Assembly (NCBI GenBank): GCA_003864495.1 | Contig: ML133412.1 | Span: forward strand, 806,001-870,000 | Direction of reading: 5' to 3' | From: Nemopilema nomurai | Lineage: Eukaryota > Cnidaria > Scyphozoa > Rhizostomeae > Rhizostomatidae | Length of the DNA stretch: 64,000 nt | Shown here: piece by piece, positions 25,201-37,200 of the stretch | How positions within the stretch are numbered: the stretch's first letter is position 1 | Layout of the letters: each line of letters begins with the position of its first letter | The notes under the pieces: model-generated | Databases searched by the model: none | Told to the model about the DNA's origin: nothing | What the model saw: only the letters and a program-made list of their open reading frames with translations | Program-made: the position numbers and the translations under genes

Positions 25201-28200
25201 AACTGTGCTCGAAAAGTTTTAAAAAATTCTTTTAGAAAATTCTTCTTGAAATTTTGTAAAATTTAGAAAATTTTGAGATTTAGAAAATTCTCCTATTCAA
25301 ATGTATAATCTTGGTAAATTCAGTTAGCTTAAAGCTCTTCGTAATGAGCTCACTCTTACACTGTCTCAACTGTTTTGTTCATCTATTAGCATTTTTTATA
25401 TGCGCAATGCTAATTACGAGCAAACGGCATCTTTCAAGTCAAGCAGCAATCATATTCTCACTTGTTACCATCCTCCATAAGCCGAGGTCTTCTTGTAGTT
25501 GGGTACCATAGCTGTTTTTGTTGCTGCTACTGGTTCTGATATTGTTGTTGCTGCTAGCTCTTATGTTGTTGTTGCTGCTGGTTATGATGTTGTTATAGCT
25601 GCTGGTTCTGATGTTGTTATAGCTGCTGGTTCTTATGTTGCTGTTGCTGCTGGTTCTGATGTTGCTATTGCTGCTGGTTCTGATGTTGTTGTTGCTGCTG
25701 GTTCTGATGTTGTTGTTGCTGCTTGTAATGATGTTGTTGTTGCTTTTGTTGTTGCGCATCAATTCTCCAAGAGCTACAATCCCCGCCAAAAGTGTTGGAA
25801 CAGTCCAATCATCTTTCCTACCAAACGTCTCCCCTCCCCCATATACAATGTTGGTTTCCGACTGGAAAATGACAACAAATGTATGTTGGAGCGCAGATTG
25901 TGTAACCCATGTTTAGCGACATGTTCACCTACCTTCACAACATTGTTTAAGGGGGGGGGGAGGGGGTTCTGTCTGCTTGAAATAGGGAATTGAAGTGAAA
26001 ATATGCATTTATTACGAGCAGAATCTCGGTGTTCCAACTACTTTTGGCGGGCATTGTAGAATGTTTACCATCTATTCTTAGGCAGGATGTGTTATCCGAG
26101 CTGATAGAGAGGATTTTGTCCGACCGCGAGAGTCACAATGCGGATTCATCTCTGGTGAATGGAATGGACGTTCTGCTTTCTCTTATTGAATTTAAAAGAC
26201 CGAAGTAAGTCTTACTGTCAATAATAAGCGGTATCCTCATAATTTTAATGTCAGTATTTTTATACAACTGAGTTGCGGTCCTTTTTTGGATGATAGAACT
26301 TGCGCATAGGCATCACGTGATCCTTTGAATCAATGCAATGTTCGAAAAAATCTGTCTTGTACTGAGAAATCAAGATTACTCTGAAATGCTCTGATTTTTA
26401 ATCTATACCCTGAGATTTGCACCGAAAAGCTGATATTGATGCTTATACATTTATTCATAACCCATCAAATGATTATTGTTTGCTGATTAATTCTTCAAAA
26501 ATAATTCAGTCCCCTGAAGTTTTCTCTTCTAATATTGGCTGTGTATAAAACGAGAACTCATTAGATATTGCTTTGTTGAATTTGGTTACCAAAGTATTAT
26601 TTTTTGCAGCCCGGAAGGCTTAGAAGAACTCTTCACCCCCGTCAGTGCGGAGAAGATTGCCCAAGGTAGGAAGCAAGAAGCTTTTGGCTCACAACAAATC
26701 TTGATCACTCAATTTTGTTAGATGTTACTAAGACAGCAGTGTCAACATTCTGAAATCCCTTCTTTAATGTGCAAAGGATAAGCTTCCGTTTTATTTATTT
26801 CGATGTTTGATTAGAATTTCTGAAAAATATCTTGTTGAATTTATACCTCTGTTATTCTGTTATTCAAGTGGCTTTTTGGGAAGCGTCTGCATTTGAGATT
26901 TGTGGAGGGCTTTACTTGGGTCTACTTGCCATTCCACCTGCTTTGATAAAGCTGTTCATGTGAGATTGATCTCTCTAATGTTGCTTTTGATGCGATGCCA
27001 CCAAAGCTTACACTGAACACATCTCCTTGTGCCTGCACGTCTCTTTTGCAAGGCGAGATTAAATGCTTGTTTTTATCACCGTCTGCGATGATTTTTAGGC
27101 GTACAGAGTGCACTCAAGGCTCTAAAATCGAGATTAAAAGACTTCCACGCATTGTTGGTAGAACCACCACCGGTATGTAGCAGCTATGTTACTTAACCAA
27201 TTGCTGGTTCTCAGCTATGTTACTTAACCAATTGCTGGTTCTGTGCACACCTCTCATGTCTTGTTGGCATCTACAAGCCCTGATGTTCTCTTCATTGCAG
27301 CAGCAATGACCTTACGTGACGTCATATTAGGTGAATATTGGTGAATATTGGTTGCTGATAGAAACCAATATTAATTCTTCCTTGTTAAAGCGTTCATCTA
27401 ATAGGAAATCATTTCCTAGCTTAGGCCTGTCTGCTTTTTTGACGTTATCAGCTAAAAATGTTTTATGATCAAGATGCCAAATTTTTAAATCTCACGCCCA
27501 GTCCGATTTTGTTCAAGTACAGAAGAATCAAGTACTGCTTATCAGATTTTATTTAAGATTTTATTTTAGATTTTATTTTGGATTTATTTTAGATTTTATT
27601 TTGATTATATTGTAGATTTTATGTACATTTTGTTTTTGATTTTGGTAATGCTCGATGTACCTGCATGAATTTCAAGTTGTTGCAACAAAGAAATCCCTTT
27701 ACGATTAGCTGCATTAGATGCATGAAGACTAGCTGGTCCGGTTGTCAGCAAATTACAGTTACAAAAAAGAGCCATTATTGTGACATAAAAGGGCCATTAT
27801 TGTGACATAAACAAGCTAGAGGCTGATTTTTAACAACCACTAAAAGTAGTCTTTATGTTTTGGATGCTTAATCATCATTGACCCTTTACACAAAACTTTT
27901 TAAGCCAAAAATGCATAAATTCTGTATTCAATCATTTTTATGCCTATCATTCACAGAATCTATATACAATAATTATCATGCCTTATTTTGATAGATTCTA
28001 TGTAAGATTCCATTTGTTTAGATTCCATAAGATTCTATGTATGATAGATTCCATTTGTTTATTGCGCATTTCAGTAGGTGGCTATAATCACCTCTGCGAT
28101 ACCAGAAGCTAATGTCATTCTTTTCGTTTTTAGCAAAATCCGATGTTGTCCACCATTGGCACCCTGGACCCTCCGTTAGGCAGAGTTCGTTTGCACGTGG

Positions 28201-31200
28201 CTTGGCTGATATCCGCTTTAGTCGCCACTAACTCTCCGGATGTAAATAGCGAGCTAACAAACTTAGGAACTTTAAACGTTTTATTGGTACGTTTCCTTTC
28301 ATCGAACATTTTATGCAATTTCTTTGTAGAGAGTATGGCAAAAACTGGTTAAATGTTTTGGCCTAACCCTACAAAGCTTCGGGCAGTGTTTTTAATGAAC
28401 GATAAAAAGATGGATTTCTTCGCGTATAGTTTTCGTTCTCAGTTAAATTACTGTAAGAAAATTTGAGAATCGTCCCGCCAATATGGCTGTTACTCAAATG
28501 TCATGCCGATAATGTTAAACTAGGTCTTGGGAAAGCTTTTATAGGAACCTGGCTATTGTTTCTATCTGGCATTAGTCATAAGGTATTGCAATGCTTTCAT
28601 AACGAGGATGTGAGATTAAGTCTAACGTATCTAGAACCTTTCAGCTTTTTCGAGATCGGCAGCTGATCTTTAAGCATTTTACTGATACTCATGGCTTCAC
28701 AACAATCTACAGCTAGTTAGATATTGAAGATTTAAATATCGACCATTTTCAAATCATTTCGACAGCTATTTTCAAAATTCTGTTACATCAGGAACTGTTT
28801 ATAATTGCACTGCAGAGTTGAAGGCCAGACATACGCATTTGGTTCCAATATGTATAGATCATATTGTTTTTAGGGTCGAGAGCCTTTATGTCCATTCAAG
28901 TTATTTCTTATCATAATTATTATCATAGTCATTATTAGATTATTATGGCTATCATTATACATGCAGTATAAATAACAAGGAATTCAGTCTACGAGTAATT
29001 ATTTATGTCGATTTTGATGATGGTACTAATCTTTTCTTTGCAGGATCTATTTTTTGATTATCAGTGGAACAACTTTTTACATACTTACGTGGAAAACTGT
29101 ATTAGCTCAGTTTTATCTTGCAACACAGACGAGGAAAGCAACCCGTTGTTAACACACGTAAGAACCTTGCCATTACCTCTTCCTTCGACGTCTGATTCGG
29201 TAGAACCGTCTTCACGGATAGGAAACTAGTCCTACTTAATAAACCGGAAAGATGTTCCGGAAAGTCTTGAATCGAGTGCCGTTGAAAGTGAATATCTTCG
29301 TGGCTTAATGAAAGGCGGAACTATTTAGGACCAGGCATTTACGGATTTACTTTATCAAGAACCCGAGGCTAATTTAGAATCAGTCCGGCTAGATAAAAAA
29401 CCGATAAAATACCGGGTTGTCCGGGCACGAATGATTGTGTGGGTTAATCTATTAGCTTTCTATTAGCCGTTTTATAACACCAATAAATTGGAACATATAC
29501 CATCTAGCATCTCTAACATTCTAGTATCTTGGCGAACTAGTGCCCCTTCCTTTGTTTCTATAATGGCGTTTGCTGATGTAATTGCAAATTAAAATCTATG
29601 TTTATTGCATTTGCCTTCACAAGGTTTGAAGATTGGTAATTTTCTTACAGCTTTTAGCCGATTGTTCACTGATAACGAAGATAATTACCGCATGGGAGGA
29701 GAACGAGGCGCAGCAGTAAGTTAAGCCATGCTTTTTGAAAGAGGATGGTTGGCATTGCTATCGGAATCCATTGAAGGGGTCCTTTTTCCAGTTTTAATTT
29801 CTTATTCGCAAAGTTCCTTATCATTATGGCTCATTAATCACTTGGGACACAGTATGTATTGTTAGCATATTATATGTTGCATTTTGAAATCGTTTAAATC
29901 TTGTTCATAATCTCAAGAACAGGTAGTTTTGATAGAAAATACTTGTATTTGACATCCATGGCATGAAAAACCTACTTTTATGTTACCAGTACACCAAAGT
30001 CGTTCCCCTTAACCTAGATATCAGACCTTTTAATCTAGATATCCGGCGTCCGTTGAAAAAAGAGTTTCCCAGGAAATCTTAAAAAAGGCTATTATTTTCA
30101 TTAGGTTACTTCCGGGTGGTTAGTCTTCCAGGAAATCTTAAACAATCCTACTCCTTTCATTAGGTTACTTCCGGGTGGTCAGCGGCGTGGTTACATGGGC
30201 CATCTCACTCGGATCGCAAACAGTTTAGCCGTGAACCTGGAGAAAGGGCCTAATTGCGAGTTGCTGCAATCACTTTTTAATGGTAGGCGATGTTCACCAC
30301 GTGCTTTCATGGCCTTTCAGTACACGCATGTTAGTTTGTTCTATATAACCGATGTTGCTCCAAGGATCGCAATGGCTTTGCTGATTATTATAGGCCAACC
30401 GTTGGCGTAATCGATTTCAGGTGTCTGTTTCTTGCCATGTTGTTTCCCTTCTGGTTTTCGCAATATTACGTTATGTTGTCTGTATAATAATACTGTGGCA
30501 TATTTGACGTGACGATTCTTAGTTGCTGCCGGAGTTTCACGCTTAACGCGATCAGGCGATTGATAGCACGTGAAGCAGCGACTTAGAATTGTCATGTTCT
30601 GTATTCCACAAGCATGGTCAGGCCTGTCCTCTTGTCATCGGACACTTCATGGCAATTGCCTTGTGATAGTGATAAGTGTAAAACCCTGTGAAACAACTTA
30701 TATCGTTCCCGTTCTTCATTCCTTAAGCAAGGGCAGCTCCGCCTACAAAGTGCCAAATATTCTAAGATGGTCGCATTGGGCACAAACCGTCGCGTCACAT
30801 AATCAACAAGCATTTACAGCTCTGCCTTAACTTTGAAGGAGAACTATTGAGAAAACTTTCATTTCTCGATTGCTTTTAGTTGCTGCTCGTTATCACAGGC
30901 AGTCGGGGCTTTATATGTGAAGATGACGTTGTCCCCTTTTTGTCTCTAGACCTTTCTGAAGAAGCACGAAGCAGTTGGAAGGAGCTCGTTGAAGGTGCAC
31001 TGAATGACGTGAATGTCAGGAACACTACGCAAATGGTTGGTGGTGAAACGCTTTCTGCTTTTTAGAACTAAGACATAGTGCGATTGTTTGAGCGATTAGG
31101 TGCAATTTTAGGAGGGAATATTCATGTTTTTGCTGGAGGGTATTGGGACTACATGAACTGAAGAAGATTAAAAGGCTTGCTGCTAGCTCATCTTCATCTT

Positions 31201-34200
31201 GATCATCGTTATCATCATCATCATCATCATCATCATCAACATCGCTGGAAGCTGTTTGCATACTCTGAGGAGTGTCGGACGAAAAAGTACTATAAGTATG
31301 CAAAAACTAGTTCCGCTTGTGAGTATGCAAAAACATTGTGAAGTTTTGTACCCCAAAGCACTTGTTCACATAGTCTTCCTTTCTTTCTTGATCTCCAAAA
31401 TGACTTCCGTCTTCAGTTCTCGTATTTTCGCATTAACAAGTCGTAATTCTTTGTATGTGCTAAATGATTTGTTGAACATCAGGTGATTCCTATTTCTCTA
31501 AACCGACAGCAGTTCAGCTCGCCGATGCTTCACTCCTCTTCCGAAGATGATGATGACGGCACCTTCAAATCGGTCCCCATTCTCCAATACGAAAATTCAC
31601 TGCAACAGGTATACACGTTTGTATGTTTCCTTCCTGTTGCCATAACATGTTTCACAGTTTTTGGTCTTTTTACGAACCATTGTCGAATTCTGTTGATCCA
31701 TGCCTTTAACAGAACCAATTAAATAGTCCTGACTTTGCTCTGTGTTGACTCTTGACTCAACTCTGTGTGTGCTAGTGTCTCTGAAGTGAATGTGCTTGGA
31801 GAAATTTGACCTGGGGATTTTTGCGCAAAAAGCGAATGACATTGGTTGACTATCGTACCTTCGCTGTGTTACTGCCATTAACTTTGTTGGTTTTCCCCTG
31901 GGAACTTTTGCGCGGTCTAATGTAAGCTTTAAATTTACTGGTAACACTGACGGGTTTCACCCCTTTCTCTCGTTTTGCCACCACCCCTTCCCCTAGTCAT
32001 TTTACCATTCCGCGGTTTTTCACCGCTCTATTTCCAATCTCGTTGACCAGCATAATGACTCGTGGTACCATCCCGTGCCTTGTACTACCCCATTACCCAC
32101 CGCCCCATCATCCCAGTTCCCATCCTTGCGCTCCCACTTCCAACGCCCACTCCCCCACTCCCACTCCCTTACTACCCCCATTCTCTCATTACTCCCACGC
32201 CTCCACTCTCCTATTACCCCCACTCCCCACCCTTACCACCCCCCATTACCCCCACTCCCCCATTACCCCCATCCCCCATTACCCCACTCCCCATTACCCC
32301 CACTCCCCCATTACCCCACTTCCCCATTACCCCCACTCTCCCAATGCCCACACTCCCAACGCCCGCTCCCTATTTTGTGATTTGCATACTTTTTCTCATT
32401 AGTATGATTAATTTCTTGCACCTGGTTGAATATCTGTTTTATGCTCTCTTTATACCCAGGCCTTTTCAAATTATCAGGTCCAGCAGATGTCAACCGAGTT
32501 TATTGAGACCTTCGGGCACAACGAGGACGACCTTAATGAAATCGGCAAAACTGAGTATGTTCGATTGGCGGTCTTGCTTAGTTAGCATATCGTATACGGC
32601 TAGATATCAACTAATTGTCCTGCAATGGCCTAAGTGACACATTATACACACCGACACATTATACACACTGACACATTATACACACTGACAGATTATACGC
32701 ACTGACAGATTATCACAAAATAAACGCTCCTAAGATATCTAATGTTTAATCAGAGGGTTGGTATCTCAGCCTTTTACACCCACCGCTTTCTAAAGTTTCT
32801 CACTCCGCATATAGGTTACCATTTCACAGCAACTCTGCATATAGAGTACACTTACTCGAGTACACTTACCCTGAATCACTAATGAAATGCCTCTTCGCCG
32901 CAGCAATCCTTTTGACGAAATTGGTAATGTCGACTTCTCAATCAACGCGAATGAGGAAACGGTATGTCTCATCAGAATTTCGTTGATTAAATCATTCATT
33001 ACATAGATCTTTAGCGCACATAGTAGCGCAAATAAATGCTTTCCGTATTAACTTGATTTTGTATAGTGAGGGTATATTTATAAGAAAGCTTGAATAAATC
33101 TCAGAATTTTTATCAAAGTCATATTATATACGAAGCCGAATCTTAATGTTTGAAAATAATGATTTTTTGAAAAATGCATTTAGAAGTCATTGTCCATGCA
33201 TTTTTACACAAATTTTACGTCAATTGACTACATACTCAAATAAAGTCCAGCCTCAACAAACCCATTTGATTCTTCAGATAAATCATTCTGTGAAACTAAT
33301 AAACCCAGAGCTTTATCGCTTCGGAGGTCCATTTCGTAGGCCTTATATTTGTTTCGCTGAAATCCTTTTGAGATCGCTTTTCCTCCAAAGCCCGATGCCC
33401 AGTTATTTGAAGCTGTTTGCAACGAGAAGATTCGCCAGTTGGATGACAGCGGCAGTGATGAGGAGGTGCGTGTCGTTCGACTTGCTTCTTTTCTCGTGTT
33501 TTCTTTATCCACATGTCTCAGTTAGCCACCTTATTCTGTAACCTAATGTTTCCCCTTTTCCCTCTCGACACTTTTTGCTGGTTTTGAATTTCAAACGTTC
33601 GACGTTTCGCTTGACGCAAGGCTGTGGCAAACTATTCCAATCTGTTTGTTGTCATATATTGACAAATTTGACTGTTTGTCATATGTTCTTGCTTGTTTCT
33701 CTTGGGATTTGGAAAGCGTTGACAGGACAAGCCAATCGTTATGAATAAGTCATGTCTTACAATATTTTGTGCATTTTCAACCATGAAATGTACCGGGTTG
33801 TTAAGAAAGTCACCTATTCGCATTTGCAGTTTTTTGGTGGCTCTCAGTGGGGGAATTATTCTATAGTAAGTTACAGCGTGTGCGTGCTAGTGATATGGCG
33901 TGTGCGTGCTAGTTATAAATGTGTGCGTGCTAGTTGTAAAACGTGTGCGTGCTAGTTATAAATGTGTGCTTGCTAGTTATAAAGCGTGTGCGTGCTGGTT
34001 ATATGGCGTGTGCGTGGTTACTGACTTGGCGCGTCAATGGCAATGATGAGTAAGGGGTGCATTTTCTCTGCTCTGTTTTTGCTACGTTTCCATGGGATCT
34101 ATATTGTCATTGTCTAGGCTTGACTAGTTCAAAAAGGATCAGAATTGGTCTTATTCTTCTTCTTTCTCTATGACAGTTGATGAGTATCATGTGCGTCAAA

Positions 34201-37200
34201 TTAGAAGCAGGCTCGTTGCCTTATAGCAAGATTCCCAATCTAAATCTAGATTTTGAGACAGCACAATCCATGTACGAAGATGAATCTTTGGTACCCTGAT
34301 TTAAGAAGGTTTCGGTACTAGTCTTCGGTGTAATTTGGAGAACACATGATTCTACTCTTCTGAGGACTGTATGAGTCGTGAAGCATTCTACTGTGTTTAT
34401 GCGAGCTGTCTTGAAAGTCTCTAATTTATCTCATCTCTTTAGGATGTTTGGGAGGAAAAAGAATTGAAATATTCCCCAAAAGCTAACATGAAACGAAGGT
34501 AAGAGATTTGCTGGTGGAATAAGTGAAGGGAAATTATGATAAGGTAGAAATGAATCCATTAATGTCGTGTGCAGATGGTAATATTGTTTCGGATGTGTGA
34601 GTTTAAAAGTAAGCATCATTGTAGTGCTGAAATTACCAGAAACTTGATACAAATTATCCATGTAAGGTTCTTTGTAGAAATCGTGCAATTTTGTATAGGT
34701 AGTTGTCGTTGTCTTTGTCCCAAAGCGTAAAATTGTTGGAGCACTAACGACAATTCTTTGCGTTCATTCACCCCCTCTCCTTCTGCGAAGAATGTTGTCC
34801 TGCTGCCAAACGAAGCAACATTTTTGCGACCAACCATCTTCCCCAGTTTCATTGCTGTACCGTGTTACCAAAGTTGTTTTGGGGGAGGAAGGGATTAAAT
34901 GTAATTGACGCGTGAAATAGTGAGAAGCGCAACAACACGAATGGATACTGTGGTGTTCCAAGGGCTTATGACAGTCATTGGAACCCCTGGCACTGGGGTG
35001 ATTGGAAACCCCTCCCCCCTGTTCAGTCTCATGAAAAAAAGTCAGGTAGAGCTTTTTCTACAAGCTTAAATTGGGGCCTAGTTTGTGTGTTTACCCTAAT
35101 GGAGTTGTTCTGATGGCCTTGGTACCTAATAAAGCCGCCATCTTTTATTGACTGTCCATTGCCTCGATATCATATTAAAGCTTGTGTAACTTCAAGTGGA
35201 GTCCATTTCAATAGGCCGGCTGAGAGTAACAGCGACGAGTCCGACAACAGTAGTGATGAGTCGGCCAGTTCCAGTGATGAAGAAGCGGTTTTTGCTGACG
35301 AAGTCAAACAGACTAGCCCCTTTCTAAACGCCAACCCCGAAAGCAAAAGCACGAAAGAGACGGACGAAAATATGGAAATCGAAGGTTTGTGATTTTGAAG
35401 TAGCCTTTCTCTTGTTTTTCTGCCCGTCTCAAAGAGCTTTTCACAGAATTGTTGTTAGCATTTAACAACGGAAACTCGCTCTAGGGGAGAGAGGGGACTT
35501 CTTCTGGGCACCAACTTCCAAATCAGCCACCTTTCCTTTGTTTTGGTGTGTTTTTAGGACCAGCGTTGGCATTCATTTCGTAAACAACTTCTTCTTGTTC
35601 TCTGTTTTTTCAACGGCTATTAATTTTTTCCAAATTATGAAAACATCTATCTTGTAGTCTATTGCCCGCATGTTTGCAAATCCTCTCGTTTATCGATTTG
35701 AGGATGTTTGAAATATTCTCATCTAAACGAAAGGGAAACCAAGAAACAGATGAACAAGTCACTGCAAGAAGCTCATTGCTTGTTAGTGAAAGATAACTCT
35801 GTAACATACTTGTACTCTAAATAATGATTTTAGCTTACCGTCTTAGATGCATAATTTATTTGAATTTTGACCTTTTCGCCCTTCGGTAGAATGGACCGCC
35901 ACTTTCGAAAGCGAGTCTGTCGCCATGGACACGTTGGACGCCGCAGCCGTTGGCTGGGTAGATGCGGGGGCGACATCTGTTGTTGATGTTGCTGATGAAC
36001 AAGGGTTTGCAGATTTCACGGATATCACGAAGTTCTCGTGGTATGTGCCTCTTTGGTTTTTCACTCCGTGGGTTGGCGATGTTTTCTTGAATTCTCCTCC
36101 GAAGTAACACTTTGTTTAATCGTTCCATTTGGTCCAATTAAAAGTATAAAAACTCTAGAGGTGACATTGAGACGCGATGGTGAATCAGAAGCCATGCACT
36201 AAGGATGATTTCATTCATTCATTCATCAATCATTTATAAGTTCACATTAATAAATACAAACATTGGAAACAACAAATAGTAATACTGGCTAAAGGTTCAC
36301 GGTTTTCTTTCACTTCTTCGCACAACTTCTTTATGTTTTTACCTCCACATTGCTCTGTCAATTGCCAGTTCATGCCTTTTCAATGGTTTAATGATTTATC
36401 AGAAATGAACTTTTGGTTGCATGACATAACAAGTGGACAATAAAGTTGCATTGTTGTCTGAAGCCTAGTTGAAGTTTTCGAGCCTGGATTTTGTACCTTC
36501 CAGTGACGAGGAGACGGAAACCTTCAAGACTGAACCAGAGTCGCCTGTCGCCATGGACGAAGACAGTGGTGATGCGTTCCGACATGACGTTTCAAACAAG
36601 AATGAAGGTGGGTCATTCTTAGTATATTGTGAATGGGAGCTTGCCATTGTGTTCAACAAGGAGTGTTCGTTGCTGCTATTCTCTTTATTTTGACAACCCT
36701 CGCGCCTGAGATGCCTAGTACGCGCTTGAGATGCCTCCCCTCGTTCTTATTCAAGCTAGAAGGCCAATGAATGTTTCCTTGAGTTGCAGTCACGCTGACT
36801 GATTTCTCCCTGTCATCACAATTTAGCAAATCTGATCTGAGTGAGATTGTTTTTGTTTGTAATTAGATGATAACATGGAAGGAGATGTTGCTGAGAACGA
36901 AAAGTCAAATACCAAGGCCGAACAAGATAGGTAAGGAAAGCATTAGCACATCTTTATGTTGTTAACTATAATGATACTAGTTTCCCGGCAACTCGTGTTC
37001 CCGAAGCATTTTGCAACGGCGAAAAGAGTTGGAGCCCTGTTTACAGGGGGGAAGTATGGGAACATGCTTTCCATATTCAACATATTAGCCGATCTCTTCT
37101 CGTCACTCTTACACCTATCCATTTTGCGTAGATTATGGTTTACTTGTTTATTTTTGGTGCACGCTTTATAGGTGTGTCATAGGAAGTAGAAAATATGATT

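Larger units (their letters stand above)
21410..30282 (+). other. PPP6R: SAPS-domain exons of PPP6R (exons 4-16)
   Basis: These 13 exons encode roughly residues 75-475, the helical-repeat SAPS domain that contacts PP6c. Most are short (49-153 nt). The block closes with [16 protein letters not shown], one of the most conserved stretches of the family. Several nearby introns carry duplications (27181-27241 next to the exon 12 donor, 30069-30186 around the exon 16 acceptor) without breaking the frame. Confidence 0.85.

Noticed and set aside
25439..25993. Ala/Val repeat protein (+) and Asn/Ser/Arg repeat protein (-)
   Set aside because: Both come from the 24-bp tandem repeat in PPP6R intron 9.
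30181..30182. AG at 30181-30182 as the exon 16 acceptor of PPP6R
   Set aside because: It would start at the conserved RRGYMGHL but leaves the phase wrong after exon 15. The AG at 30162-30163 restores the frame and adds the family-typical GG.
31025..31486. Poly-Asp (-) and poly-Ile (+) frames
   Set aside because: CAT trinucleotide repeat in a PPP6R intron.
32043..32637. Proline-rich frames of up to 191 codons
   Set aside because: C-run minisatellite read in three frames inside PPP6R intron 18; the right end merely overlaps true exon 19 in the wrong frame.
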